DNA of 64,000 nucleotides from Arenibacter sp. P308M17. GTDB lineage: Bacteria; Bacteroidota; Bacteroidia; Flavobacteriales; Flavobacteriaceae. Shown piece after piece: positions 8,051 through 17,546 of this stretch (position 1 is the stretch's first letter; each line of letters opens with the position of its first letter). The stretch covers positions 62,001 through 126,000 of the forward strand of contig NZ_QVON01000005.1 in the NCBI RefSeq assembly GCF_003426735.1. Reading direction: 5' to 3'. A program made the translations under genes and the position numbers. The notes beneath the pieces are model-generated. The model was not told the origin of the DNA. It did not search any database and saw only the letters and a list, made by a program, of their open reading frames with translations.

Positions 8051-10423
8051 TCAACCCCTGCTTATAGTTTCATCCAAGTTTAATATGGTATGTGCGGTTA
8101 ATGCCAATGCGGCCAAGTGTTTTTTGGAATAGGTACTGTCTATTTCAAAAGCTCCAATGGAAAGGTACTCCTGTGGGTCAATGCCCTCTTCCTCCACTTT
8201 TTGGAGCATGTTATTGTAATAATTGTACAACATGGACAATTCTTCCCCATCCGGATTTCTGGATGTTGCCAGTTGGAAAATGTACATTATCTGATCTTTT
8301 ACCCCTACCTTGCGGTCCATGGCATTTTTGGCAATGAGCCTCGATGCCTCTATGATCTGAGGGTCGTTTAACAAAACCAAGGCCTGTAAGGGCGTATTTG
8401 TCTCTTGCCGTTTTACCGTACATAGATCCCTCGATGCCGCATCAAAAGTCATCATGCTTGGAGGTGGAACGGTTCTTTTCCAAAAGGTATATAAACTTTT
8501 TCTATATAGGTCTTTCCCGGTACTGGTAATGTAGGTGGCCGTACTTCCTCCACCACCTCCTGTAGTAGCCTCCCATATTCCTACGGGCTGATAGGGCTTA
8601 ACACTGGGGCCGCCCACTTCTTTGTTGAGCAATCCACTGATCTTCAAGGCCTGGTCCCTGATTAATTCTGCCGTTAGCCTTAATCTTGGGGCACGGGCCA
8701 AAAGGCGGTTTTCTGGATCCAATTCCTGTAATTCCTTGGATACTTTGGTACTTTGTTGATAAGTAGCGGAAAGCGCCATATATTTTAACATCTTTCTTGA
8801 ATCCCAACCTTCCTCCTTTAATTTGATGGCAAGGAAGTCCAGCAACTCTGGGTGCGTCGGCAATGAGCCTTGATTGCCAAAATCGAAGGAAGAAGCTACT
8901 AGGCCCGTACCGAACATACGTTGCCAAAATCTATTTACGGTAACCCTGGCAGTCAATGGATTGTCTTCATGGAAGAGCCATTTTGCCAATCCCAAACGGT
9001 TTTTTGGATATTCTTCAGGAAAGGGAAGAATGGATTCGGGGGTATTGGGGTACACCTGAGTGGTGGGTTGGTCGTAAACCCCCCTGTTCAGGATATAGGA
9101 AGGCCTAATTTCCTCCATTTCGTTCATGACCATGACAGGAACCTCCTTCATGGGGGATTTTTGGAGCTGAACAAAGCTCAATATGCCATTTTTTTCCTTT
9201 TCGGTAATGGTCATATACGGTTTTGGAATTTTTCCCGCTCCCCCGGGTGTCAGCCCCAATTCATCAATATTGTTGAAGAAACTGAACAATTCAAAATGGT
9301 TTTTTTGACTTATAGGGTCATATTTGTGGTCGTGGCAGCGGGCACATTCAAAGGTTAGTCCCAGAAAAGCAGTTCCAAAGGTTACCGCCCTGTCCTCAAC
9401 ATACTCAATGCGATATTCTTCGGGTATAACCCCGCCCTCAAAGGTTATTTTATGGTTCCTGTTAAAGCCTGTGGCAAGAATCTGTTCCGCATTGGCATTT
9501 GGCATGAGATCTCCAGCCAACTGATAAGTTACAAACCTATCATAGGACATGTTCTCTTTAAAGGCGTGAATCACCCAATCTCGCCAAGGCCACATGATTC
9601 GTTCAAAATCATCTTGGTATCCATGGGTATCCGCATATCGCGCAATATCCATCCATTCGGCGGACATGTGCTCTGCATAATCAACTGTATTTAACAATGA
9701 ATCTATAATTTTTTCATAGGCGGTAGGGGAGTCGTTATTAACGAAATTGTTGATCTGTTCCACGCTGGGTGGTAGCCCGGTCAGGTCAAAGAACACTCTT
9801 CTCAGTAATTTTTCTTTGGTAGCCTTTTCATTGGGTTCCAGGTCGTTTTGTTCCAGTTGGTATAATACAAACCGATCAATTTCATTTTGGGCCCATGTAG
9901 AGTTTTTGGTTTTTGGTACGCTGGGCTTCACTGGAGCAATAAATGCCCAATGTTCTTTGTATTCGGCCCCTTGTTCTATCCACTTCTTCAGAATATCCTT
10001 TTCGTATTTAGTGAGGGTAAGATTGGATTCCGGGGGTGGCATCATTAAGGATTCGTCCTCAGTGTATATCCGCTTCACCAGTTCACTATTTTCAACGTCG
10101 CCGGGAACAATGGCATAATGGTCCTTCATTTTTCCCAGGGCCAGATAGGCGTCTTGGGCGGTGTTTAAGGATAGACCGCCCTCTATGGCATTTTTATCCG
10201 GACCATGGCATTTGAAACAACGGTCCGATAGGATTGGTTTTACGTGAAATGTAAAGTCTATTTTTGCCGGGATTTTTCCATTACCCTCTTTGTTGGCCGT
10301 CGTTACAGTACTTTGCGCTCCTTGGTTACAGCTAAGGGTAAATAATAGTGGAATACATGTAAGAAACGAATATAACCCGGTTCGGGATGGGGTAAGAAAT
10401 TTTCTTATGGGTTGGGCTAACAT
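8051..10423 (-). CDS. PSD1-type protein: cytochrome + DUF1549 + DUF1553
   Basis: A 790-residue lipoprotein (lipobox ending LSC at Cys32). A planctomycete cytochrome C domain spans about 56-150 with heme motif CFKCH (69-73) and MMPPP as a possible Met ligand. DUF1549 spans about 177-385 and includes a second CxxCH, CARCHDHKYDP. DUF1553 spans about 480-735 with NRLGLAKWLFHEDNPLTARVTVNRFWQ and NTPLQALVLLNDP. Family members in Planctomycetes are often near 1000 residues, so this is a compact version. First gene of the operon with DUF1501 and the LRR cytochrome. Presumably envelope-located heme protein linked to polymer breakdown; the catalytic reaction is unknown. Confidence 0.9.
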   Translation of the reverse strand: MLAQPIRKFLTPSRTGLYSFLTCIPLLFTLSCNQGAQSTVTTANKEGNGKIPAKIDFTFHVKPILSDRCFKCHGPDKNAIEGGLSLNTAQDAYLALGKMKDHYAIVPGDVENSELVKRIYTEDESLMMPPPESNLTLTKYEKDILKKWIEQGAEYKEHWAFIAPVKPSVPKTKNSTWAQNEIDRFVLYQLEQNDLEPNEKATKEKLLRRVFFDLTGLPPSVEQINNFVNNDSPTAYEKIIDSLLNTVDYAEHMSAEWMDIARYADTHGYQDDFERIMWPWRDWVIHAFKENMSYDRFVTYQLAGDLMPNANAEQILATGFNRNHKITFEGGVIPEEYRIEYVEDRAVTFGTAFLGLTFECARCHDHKYDPISQKNHFELFSFFNNIDELGLTPGGAGKIPKPYMTITEKEKNGILSFVQLQKSPMKEVPVMVMNEMEEIRPSYILNRGVYDQPTTQVYPNTPESILPFPEEYPKNRLGLAKWLFHEDNPLTARVTVNRFWQRMFGTGLVASSFDFGNQGSLPTHPELLDFLAIKLKEEGWDSRKMLKYMALSATYQQSTKVSKELQELDPENRLLARAPRLRLTAELIRDQALKISGLLNKEVGGPSVKPYQPVGIWEATTGGGGGSTATYITSTGKDLYRKSLYTFWKRTVPPPSMMTFDAASRDLCTVKRQETNTPLQALVLLNDPQIIEASRLIAKNAMDRKVGVKDQIMYIFQLATSRNPDGEELSMLYNYYNNMLQKVEEEGIDPQEYLSIGAFEIDSTYSKKHLAALALTAHTILNLDETISRG

Positions 10424-10861
10424 TTGGCTTTGGGTAAATTAACACTGAACTGGTTTAAACTAGTTCACTTCTAAGATAGTTGGTTTACAATAATTTAACA
10501 TTAAATTTCGACAAATGACAATTCCAAATAGATAAATGCAGCGAAAAAAAGAAAAAAAGTGTAATTAGTACAGTTTATTGGTTTCGGTAGGAGTTAAAAC
10601 CCTACCTGAACGAAGTTGGGCAGGCCTGCCTAAAGGACGGCAAAGGCAGGTACAATTAACAATTAACAATGGACTTTTAACAATGGGAGTCCAAAATTAG
10701 CAGTGACAGTGGGAATCGATTTTTTTGCTTATGGCTTATGGCTTATGGCATACCGCTTACGGACAACTAATCATCCATTCCTTTCCAAAAACCCCGCCTG
10801 AACGAAGTCGGGCAGGCCTGCCAACCATGCCGGTAGTCTACTTTTGGTGCATAGGAGCGGT
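10424..10861. repeat. Repeat-filled gap with heptad arrays
   Basis: No gene is supportable. Bases 10652-10686 are five units in exact 7-bp register (ACAATTA, ACAATTA, ACAATGG, ACTTTTA, ACAATGG) and 10727-10761 are five more (GCTTATG three times, GCATACC, GCTTACG). The same two types occur in this order after clpS. Two copies of an AACGAAGT-GGGCAGGCCTGCC-like piece (10609-10630 and 10799-10820) bracket the heptads. The promoter of the PSD1 operon should lie in 10424-10560, an AT-rich part, but I cannot place it securely. Confidence 0.7.
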
Positions 10862-11578
10862 TTATTCCAAATCGCCATCAAGAATTTTACTTTTTACTTC
10901 GTTGAGATAGCTGCGCCCAATGGTATATCTAATCCCTTGTACTTCCACACTATTGCCTTCAATGGCATTGATCTTGTTAATGGCAATAGTGTACGACCTA
11001 TGGATTCTGATAAATTTATCCGCAGGGAGTTCTTCGGTAAAACTACTCAAGGTTTTATGAATGATATGTTTATCGGCCTTGGTCTTTATCCTGATGTAAT
11101 CCTTTAGACTTTCAATGACAATAATGTCGTCCAAATAAATTTTTTGCAACTTTTTCTTATCTACCTTTACAAAAATACTGGGATTGTCATTGGTGGTCTG
11201 CACTTCGTTTTTGGTACCGCCCCCCTTTAAATTAATAATTCTATTGACCGTCTTTAAAAATCTATGGAAGGGTATGGGCTTCACTAAGTAGTCTATGGCC
11301 TCCAGCTCAAAACTTTTTAGGGCATAATCTTCGTGGGCCGTTGTCATAACCACCATGGCCTTTGAATTTACACTTCCCAGGAGGTCAAGGCCGTTCATAA
11401 TGGGCATATTGATATCCAGGAATACAATATCTACTTCATTTCTTTGTAAAAAAGTAGAAGCGTCAATGGCATTGGTGAAGGTCTGTACGAGTTCCAGTTC
11501 CTTGATCTGATCTACATAGTTTATTAATATATTGATTGCCAATGGCTCATCATCTATAATTATTACCTTAAAACTCAT
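10862..11578 (-). CDS. LytTR-family response regulator
   Basis: A 238-residue cytoplasmic regulator. The receiver domain is at 1-120 with acidic pocket Asp9/Asp10, phosphoacceptor Asp55 in VFLDINMPI, and Lys in LVKPI. A LytTR DNA-binding domain occupies about 135-235, with FVKVDKKKLQKIYLDDIIVIES and IRIHRSYTIAI landmarks. Its ATG overlaps the stop of the histidine kinase gene by one base (TAATG), so translation is coupled. Target genes are unknown; the nearest downstream transcription unit in the same direction is the PSD1 operon, separated by repeats. Confidence 0.95.
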   Translation of the reverse strand: MSFKVIIIDDEPLAINILINYVDQIKELELVQTFTNAIDASTFLQRNEVDIVFLDINMPIMNGLDLLGSVNSKAMVVMTTAHEDYALKSFELEAIDYLVKPIPFHRFLKTVNRIINLKGGGTKNEVQTTNDNPSIFVKVDKKKLQKIYLDDIIVIESLKDYIRIKTKADKHIIHKTLSSFTEELPADKFIRIHRSYTIAINKINAIEGNSVEVQGIRYTIGRSYLNEVKSKILDGDLE

Positions 11579-12666
11579 TACACTTTTAATTTAAGAATAA
11601 CGTTAAACATTTTGTCCTTTTCAAAGATGGACAGGTGGTAATCTTCGGGTTCGTAACCTAGTTCCAAACGTTTTTTAACATTGGAAAGTCCAATTCCACC
11701 AACTTCTGGGTTTATGGAGTTGCGCGGTTTATTTTGGGGAATAGTATTGCTGATTTCAAAATTTAGGATGTCGTCCACTACTTCCAAATTTATTTTGATG
11801 TACATGCTGCCAATATTTTTACTGGCGCCATGTTTAAAGCTGTTCTCTATAAAGGGCATTAGCAGCATGGGCGCAATACCTTTTCCTTCAATATTGCCAG
11901 AAACGTTCATATCAATTTTTAAGGAATTATCGAATCGGATACGTTCCAAATCGATATAGTTTTGGATACATTCTATTTCTTTGGTCAATTCTTGGTAAGG
12001 TTTGTCCGTTGCATATAGCAAATAACGCATTAATTCTGATAACCTCAGAACAAGCTGGGGTGCTTTTTCCGATTTTTCTAAAGTTAGGGAATAAATATTG
12101 TTAAGCGTGTTAAAGAAGAAATGTGGGGAAACCTGGGATCTTAGGAATTTTAATTCCGTGGTCAATTGTCTTTTTTCCAGTTCATGCAATTTGCTGTTCT
12201 CATTTAGCCAGTCGACCGTTATTTTGATTGCCGTAACGAACGACATTACATATAGTTCCCCCAACATGGTCACTATGGCGTAGTTCAGGGTAAGTGTCTC
12301 AACATCACCTGCCTCCGGCATTACGTTGTTACTTACCAAATAATATGTGAGATTGAATTTCACTAAAAGCCCTATGAACAAAGAAGCCAACAATAAAATA
12401 GTGTATGCAAAATATCGTTTTGTGTAAACAAACTTGGGCATTAAAAAATAAATATTGAAATAGGCCAAAGCCATATGAATTGGAAAGCCCAAAAGATTGG
12501 TCTTTACGGAATAGGCAAAATCCTGATGTAGGTTTCCCCAGCGAAAAATATTGAATAGGATATATACGGCCCAAAAAATGATGTGGTGCCTATAATTGAT
12601 ATTGAAATCACCCGAACTATTTTTACCAAGTAATTTATGATTTAGATTTTTGATGGGCATGAGCAT
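11578..12666 (-). CDS. LytS-like sensor histidine kinase
   Basis: A 362-residue inner-membrane kinase of the His_kinase (PF06580) type. Four hydrophobic segments lie within 28-150. The phosphoacceptor is His182 in QVSPHFFFNTLNNIYSL, followed by an ATPase domain with LMPFIENSFKHGA (N-box) and GGIGLSNVKKRLEL (G-box). There is no obvious extracellular sensor domain, so the signal is probably sensed through the membrane part. Starts at 12666 or 12660 are both ATG. It forms a typical Bacteroidota pair with the LytTR regulator. Confidence 0.95.
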   Translation of the reverse strand: MLMPIKNLNHKLLGKNSSGDFNINYRHHIIFWAVYILFNIFRWGNLHQDFAYSVKTNLLGFPIHMALAYFNIYFLMPKFVYTKRYFAYTILLLASLFIGLLVKFNLTYYLVSNNVMPEAGDVETLTLNYAIVTMLGELYVMSFVTAIKITVDWLNENSKLHELEKRQLTTELKFLRSQVSPHFFFNTLNNIYSLTLEKSEKAPQLVLRLSELMRYLLYATDKPYQELTKEIECIQNYIDLERIRFDNSLKIDMNVSGNIEGKGIAPMLLMPFIENSFKHGASKNIGSMYIKINLEVVDDILNFEISNTIPQNKPRNSINPEVGGIGLSNVKKRLELGYEPEDYHLSIFEKDKMFNVILKLKV

Positions 12667-12835
12667 TGATCACAGTCTTATATTTCTAAAAATTGGCGTT
12701 TGGCTTTACGGGTTGGTCGTTGGTCTAATTTTATTCTTCTTCCTGAAAAAAAAATAAATATTTAGTTCAGTTAAGCGTAATTTACTTAAAATAGCTCTTA
12801 TTAATTTTTTGAATTCGCGACTATAAAGTGTCGAT

Positions 12836-12859
12836 AATTTGGGGAATTTATAAAAAAAA
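12836..12859 (+). promoter_or_regulatory. 24-nt element shared with the FecI/FecR intergenic region
   Basis: This AT-rich stretch with a central TTGGGGAATTTATA matches 59300-59323 at 23 of 24 positions. The second copy lies between the divergent ECF sigma and FecR genes. Here it lies 284 bp before the SSS symporter and 170 bp from the histidine kinase start. It could be a remnant or active ECF-associated promoter element, although AT-richness raises the chance level. Confidence 0.4.
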
Positions 12860-12925
12860 TAAGAGTTGTTGTCCATGGGAGTGAAAAAACACAGGGCTGT
12901 AGTATATTTTTAACCTTTGCACAAC

Positions 12926-13051
12926 AGTACATGACAAAACCCATTAGAGCATAAAAATGCGTCATTGCGAGCATAGTGAAGCAATCTGCCCAATGGGAGA
13001 CAGATCGCTTCGTACCTCGCGATGACGAAAAATTATTTTTTGTCATGTACT
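12926..13051. mobile_element. MITE-like palindromic element with 14-bp terminal inverted repeats
   Basis: Perfect 14-bp terminal inverted repeats (AGTACATGACAAAA at 12926-12939, its complement at 13038-13051) enclose an inner imperfect palindrome at 12960-13027. The inner arms begin CGTCATTGCGAG and end CTCGCGATGACG, with GAAGCAATCTG/CAGATCGCTTC between. The inner sequence is the widespread GTCATTGCGAG-type palindromic repeat seen in many bacterial genomes. No transposase is encoded, so any mobility would have to be in trans. Open frames through it are repeat artefacts. Confidence 0.75.
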
Positions 13052-13119
13052 AAACCTTTACAAATAAAAAAAATCAGAAGTTGATGTACTTTTTGTTTCA
13101 ACGCTAAAAAATAATTTGA

Positions 13120-14997
13120 ATGAACGTAATCGATGTCACCATTATATTTGTTTATATTGTGTTGACCCTCTTTGTAGGTATCTGGGTTTCAAAAAAGGCC
13201 TCCCAAGGGTTAAAGTCTTACTTTTTAGGGGGGAACAACATAAAGTGGTATTATTTGGGGCTGAGCAATGGGTCCGGAATGTTCGATGTCTCCGGTACTG
13301 CCTGGATGGTAGGGATTCTATTTTTATATGGTGTAAAGAGTTTTATGTTCATGTGGCTATGGCCCATTTGGAACCAGATTTTTGTGATGATGTTTTTGGC
13401 CGTTTGGATAAGGCGGTCCAATATTATGACCGGATCGGAATGGATACTTACCCGCTTTGGCGACGATAGGGCAGGGAGGGCATCCCATAGTATAGTGGCC
13501 GTATTTGCCATTGTTGCCGCAGTAGGCTTTATTGCCTATTTCTTTGAGGGTGTAGGTAAATTTCTGACCATTATCCTTCCATGGGATATGTCCCTGCATA
13601 TGGGGGAAATGGTTTTACTGAACTCCGAACAGGCCTATGCCATGATCATTATATTTTTGACCACGATCTATACGGTCAAGGGAGGGATGTTCTCGGTGGT
13701 AGCCACGGAGGTACTGCAATATATTATTATGGTTATTGCCGGTGTACTTGTAGCGGGCTATGCTTTTTTTGCTTTCTCCGATGTGGAGATCAACACTGTT
13801 ATAAGCACCGAATGGAAAAATGTATTCTTTGGATGGGAGTTGGGGACCCATTGGGACAAGGAGTTTCAGGCATTTAATAATTTGATAGATTCCGAGGGCT
13901 ATAAAATGTTCGGGGCCTTGATTGGGATGACACTTTTTAAAGGTTTCTTTGCCAGTATAGCAGGACCCACCCCTAGTTATGACCTGCAGAGAATATTGTC
14001 TACCAGGACGGTCAAAGATGCTGCATATATGAGCGGATTTACCAATTTGGTGCTGTTTATCCCCAGGTATTTGCTTATATCCGGGATTGTGGTCATAGCC
14101 CTGGTAGTGCTCACACCTGAAATGATAGCCAATCCCGGCCTTAGTGGAGCGGAATTGGAGGTGCTGCTGCCCAAGGTAATCAACTTTCATGTGCCCGTAG
14201 GAATTAAAGGCCTGTTGTTGGCAGGACTGCTCGCAGCGTTTATGTCCACATTCTCTGCCTTTGTCAATGCCGGTCCCGCCTATTTGGTCAATGATATCTA
14301 TAAAAAATATTTTAGGCCGGAAGCATCGCATAGGCATTATATTAAGGTAAGCCATATAGCGTCTTTTTTGGTGGTGATTTTAGGTGTTTTTATGGGGTTT
14401 TTCGCAGATTCCATCAATTCCCTTACCTTGTGGATAACAAGTGCCCTTTTTGGTGGCTATGTTGCGGCCAATTTTTTAAAATGGATCTGGTGGCGATTCA
14501 ATGGCTGGGGTTATTTTTGGGGTATGCTGTCCGGTTTGATTATTGCGTCCCTGCAATTTGTACTGGATAACAACAAGGGTAATTTTGTGGAGGGTAGTTT
14601 ATGGTACGATCTTTCCCATGTGCACGCCATTTATCTTTTTCCGATCATTTTTGGGGTTTCCCTATTAGGGTCGATTTTGGGAACCTATTTCAGCCCCGCT
14701 ACCAATAGGGAAGTTTTAATGTCCTTCTATAAAAATGTGAAACCCTGGGGTTGGTGGGGCCCAATTTATAGGGCATTGAAAGCGGAAGACCCCACCTTTG
14801 AAAAAAATAATGGGTTTTGGTGGGATATGATGAACTGTGTCATTGGGATCCTATGGCAGTCCAGCATGATCGTGCTCCCTATTTACTTTATGATCAGGGA
14901 TTACCCAAAGGCGATCATGGCATTGATTGTTTTTGGTGTTACCTCTGCCATCCTGAAATTTACATGGCTGGATAAGGTGAGGAAAATACCTAACTAA
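13120..14997 (+). CDS. Sodium:solute symporter (SSS family)
   Basis: A 625-residue inner-membrane transporter with about 14 hydrophobic helices, starting MNVIDVTIIFVYIVLTLFVG, the usual first helix of SSS proteins. The family couples Na+ influx to uptake of sugars, sialic acid, amino acids or similar. SSS signatures include GLSNGSGMFDVSGTAWMVG in helix 2 and LLLAGLLAAFMSTFSAFVNAGPAYLVND near 370-398. The long C-terminal extension after residue 530 adds helices. It leads a plus-strand run of carbohydrate genes; the likely substrate is a mono- or disaccharide released by the locus, which is inferred from context only. Confidence 0.9.
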   Translation: MNVIDVTIIFVYIVLTLFVGIWVSKKASQGLKSYFLGGNNIKWYYLGLSNGSGMFDVSGTAWMVGILFLYGVKSFMFMWLWPIWNQIFVMMFLAVWIRRSNIMTGSEWILTRFGDDRAGRASHSIVAVFAIVAAVGFIAYFFEGVGKFLTIILPWDMSLHMGEMVLLNSEQAYAMIIIFLTTIYTVKGGMFSVVATEVLQYIIMVIAGVLVAGYAFFAFSDVEINTVISTEWKNVFFGWELGTHWDKEFQAFNNLIDSEGYKMFGALIGMTLFKGFFASIAGPTPSYDLQRILSTRTVKDAAYMSGFTNLVLFIPRYLLISGIVVIALVVLTPEMIANPGLSGAELEVLLPKVINFHVPVGIKGLLLAGLLAAFMSTFSAFVNAGPAYLVNDIYKKYFRPEASHRHYIKVSHIASFLVVILGVFMGFFADSINSLTLWITSALFGGYVAANFLKWIWWRFNGWGYFWGMLSGLIIASLQFVLDNNKGNFVEGSLWYDLSHVHAIYLFPIIFGVSLLGSILGTYFSPATNREVLMSFYKNVKPWGWWGPIYRALKAEDPTFEKNNGFWWDMMNCVIGILWQSSMIVLPIYFMIRDYPKAIMALIVFGVTSAILKFTWLDKVRKIPN

Positions 14998-15081
14998 AAT
15001 AGTTTTAGCCGGTTTAAAAGTTTAAATCAATTCATGGTTTAATTTAGAGATAAATAAGTTTAATTATAATTTTAGAATAAA

Positions 15082-16047
15082 GTGAGCAATATTCCATGGC
15101 AAGAAAGGCCTGCCCATAGTAAGGATGTAGTTTGGCGATATACGGAGAACCCAGTGGTAAAAAGAGATGCCATACCATCCTCCAATAGTATTTTTAATAG
15201 TGCCGTAGTGCGCTTCCAAGATGGGTACGCCGGGGTATTCCGGTGCGATAACAAAGCGGTGCAGATGAATATTTTTGCCGGTTTTAGTAAGAACGGGATA
15301 GATTGGGATATAAACCATGAGCCCATTCAGTTTCAAGCAGGGAATACAGAAATGATCGAATCCGACTATAAGTACGATCCGAGAGTGGTCTTTATTGAGG
15401 ATAGGTATTGGATTACCTGGTGCAATGGCTATAACGGACCTACCATTGGGATAGGCTATACCTTCGATTTCAAGGAATTTTTTCAATGTGAAAATGCCTT
15501 TTTGCCCTTCAATAGGAATGGCGTATTATTTCCGGAGAAAATTGATGGTAAATATGCCATGTTGAGCAGACCTAGTGATAATGGCCATACCCCCTTTGGA
15601 GATATTTACATTAGTTATAGTCCCGATATGAAATATTGGGGAGAGCATCGCTGTGTTATGAAGGTAACCCCATTTGTGGACAGTGCATGGCAGTGTACAA
15701 AAATTGGGGCAGGACCTATTCCCATACTGACCGATGAGGGTTGGCTAACCTTTTACCATGGGGTTATAAATACCTGCAACGGATTTAGATATTCCATGGG
15801 TGCGGCTATCCTGGACAAGGAAAGGCCAGATAAGGTATTGTACAGGACCAAGCCCTATTTATTATCTCCGCAGACCACTTATGAATGTATGGGCGATGTG
15901 CCAAATGTGGTGTTCCCTTGTGCCGCGCTACATTCTATAGAGGAGGACAAGGTAGCCATTTATTATGGTGCTGCGGATACGGTTACCGGTTTGGCATTTG
16001 GACGCCTATCGGAAATTGTAAGGTTCACAAAGGAGAATAGTTTGTAA
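15082..16047 (+). CDS. GH130-family glycoside phosphorylase
   Basis: A 321-residue five-bladed beta-propeller enzyme with no signal peptide, so cytoplasmic. GH130 members phosphorolyse beta-mannosides (mannosyl-glucose, mannosyl-GlcNAc, mannobiose) to mannose 1-phosphate. Visible family segments are [16 protein letters not shown] (presumed catalytic Asp99), [40 protein letters not shown] and [14 protein letters not shown]. The start is GTG at 15082; no in-frame ATG is near. With GH92 and GH29 nearby, phosphorolysis of mannosyl-GlcNAc from N-glycan-type substrates is the most natural guess; the exact subfamily cannot be told from sequence alone. Confidence 0.88.
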   Translation: MSNIPWQERPAHSKDVVWRYTENPVVKRDAIPSSNSIFNSAVVRFQDGYAGVFRCDNKAVQMNIFAGFSKNGIDWDINHEPIQFQAGNTEMIESDYKYDPRVVFIEDRYWITWCNGYNGPTIGIGYTFDFKEFFQCENAFLPFNRNGVLFPEKIDGKYAMLSRPSDNGHTPFGDIYISYSPDMKYWGEHRCVMKVTPFVDSAWQCTKIGAGPIPILTDEGWLTFYHGVINTCNGFRYSMGAAILDKERPDKVLYRTKPYLLSPQTTYECMGDVPNVVFPCAALHSIEEDKVAIYYGAADTVTGLAFGRLSEIVRFTKENSL

Positions 16048-16102
16048 ACCGTGTTTTTCAACACCATTTTGCTTGTTAAATAGAAACCATTAAAATCTAT
16101 AT

Positions 16103-17176
16103 ATGAAGACTACTTTTTTCAGCCAAACCAGCATCTGCTCATTGGTACTTTTGCTTTTGTGCTTTGGTATTGCCACCGTAAACGGGCAAGAATTGGAGCC
16201 AAGGAACTATATTGCGTACAAGGCAACAGAGAAACTGATTATTGATGGGCAAGGGGATGATACTTCATGGCAAAAAGCACCTTGGTCGCAGGATTATATC
16301 GATATCGAGGGCAAAAAGGTACCGGATTACAGGACCAGAATGAAAATGTTGTGGGACAATGAGTACCTATATGTTTTGACGGAAATAGAGGAGCCCCATG
16401 TATGGGCTACTTTAAAACAAAGGGACACGGTTATTTTTTATAACAATGATTTTGAGATTTTTATAGATCCGGACGGGGATACCCATAACTATTATGAATA
16501 TGAAATGAATGCCCTTAATACCCTGTGGGACCTGTTTCTGACCAAACCGTACAGGAATAATGGCAAGGTGGTGGATAGTTGGGATATTCAGGGGGTGAAA
16601 TCGGCAGTAAGTATTGATGGTACCTTAAATGATTCCTCGGATACGGACATGGGATGGACGGTAGAAGTGGCCATACCATGGAAGGTGGTCACCGAAGCAA
16701 GCCGCGGGGGCCATGTGCCCGAGAACGAATTTTGGAGAATCAACTTTTCCAGGGTTAATTGGAAATTCGATTTAGCGCAGGGAAGGTATTCCAGGAAGAA
16801 AGACGATAGCGGAAAGTTTATGCCGGAATACAATTGGGTCTGGTCACCTCAGGGAGTTATAAATATGCACGAGCCGGAGCATTGGGGCTATGTGTATTTT
16901 TCTGCCAAGGAGGTGGGGGAAAAGGATAGTTTTTCCATTCCTCAGGACGACTATATAAAATTTTATTTGTATTCGCTTTATAGGGGAGTCCTTCAAGGAA
17001 AAAAAGATGCTGAAAAATTGGTGGAAGTGCCTAGGGAAATTTTAGGCAAGACCATAAAGCCAAGTTTGGAAAAGCACCGCTTTGGATATAATATATGGGT
17101 AAAGAGTCCATTTACTGGTAAAATATTGGTAATCCAGGAAGATGGGGAGTTTAGCAGTGTTGATGAAAAGGAATAG
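16103..17176 (+). CDS. CBM9-like carbohydrate-binding protein
   Basis: A 357-residue exported protein with signal peptide (LVLLLLCFGIATVNGQE, cleavage near residue 29). Residues about 40-250 resemble the family 9 carbohydrate-binding module as found in Bacteroidota 'carbohydrate-binding family 9-like' proteins: LIIDGQGDDTSWQKAPW, DNEYLYVLTEIEEPHVWA, NNDFEIFIDPDGDTHNYYE, GWTVEVAIPW and WRINFSRVNW. The C-terminal 100 residues are unassigned. It follows GH130 by 55 bp and is likely in the same transcription unit, perhaps capturing glycan at the cell surface or in the periplasm. Confidence 0.82.
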   Translation: MKTTFFSQTSICSLVLLLLCFGIATVNGQELEPRNYIAYKATEKLIIDGQGDDTSWQKAPWSQDYIDIEGKKVPDYRTRMKMLWDNEYLYVLTEIEEPHVWATLKQRDTVIFYNNDFEIFIDPDGDTHNYYEYEMNALNTLWDLFLTKPYRNNGKVVDSWDIQGVKSAVSIDGTLNDSSDTDMGWTVEVAIPWKVVTEASRGGHVPENEFWRINFSRVNWKFDLAQGRYSRKKDDSGKFMPEYNWVWSPQGVINMHEPEHWGYVYFSAKEVGEKDSFSIPQDDYIKFYLYSLYRGVLQGKKDAEKLVEVPREILGKTIKPSLEKHRFGYNIWVKSPFTGKILVIQEDGEFSSVDEKE

Positions 17177-17200
17177 GGCGATTAATGGATGTTTAATGGT

Positions 17201-17460
17201 TGGGACAATAGTGGAATAATTGGAAGGCCAGGGAAAGCGCACCCCTAACCCCTCTCGAGAGGGGTATTGATATGCGTTTGGTTAATATGCAATCCGCTGA
17301 AAAAATAATGTAGTCTCGTTGTGGAAGTGTAGATTTTTTGACCGATTTGAATATTCTTTGAAAATAATTGTAAGAGGGATCTTAAATTAAGATGACTGAC
17401 TAATGAATCGGGTTACAGAGAACTCCCCTCTTGAGAGGGGCTGGGGGTGTGTAATTTGAA
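17201..17460. repeat. MITE-like element, copy 1 (left of DUF559 gene)
   Basis: The left end carries CACCCCTAACCCCTCTCGAG with the 16-bp palindrome CCCCTCTCGAGAGGGG at 17249-17264; the right end carries CCCCTCTTGAGAGGGG at 17425-17440 followed by CTGGGGGTGTGTAA, which is the left end in inverted orientation. The flanks GTGGAATAATTGGA (left) and GTGTGTAATTTGA (right) recur in copy 2 at 18140-18410. The interior differs from copy 2. No transposase gene is present. This fills the gap before the DUF559 gene. Confidence 0.7.
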
Positions 17461-17546
17461 GTTTGAAACCGTGGTTTCCCTGGTCCATGACCTTAAAAGC
17501 AGTAGCCGGGGGGGTGTAAAGTGACACTCCATATAAAACTAAAGCC

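Noticed and set aside
12801-13046. 81-residue minus-strand frame
   Set aside because: Coincides with the MITE-like palindrome and has no protein features.
13615-14355. 246-residue minus-strand frame
   Set aside because: Antisense to the SSS symporter gene, no independent support.
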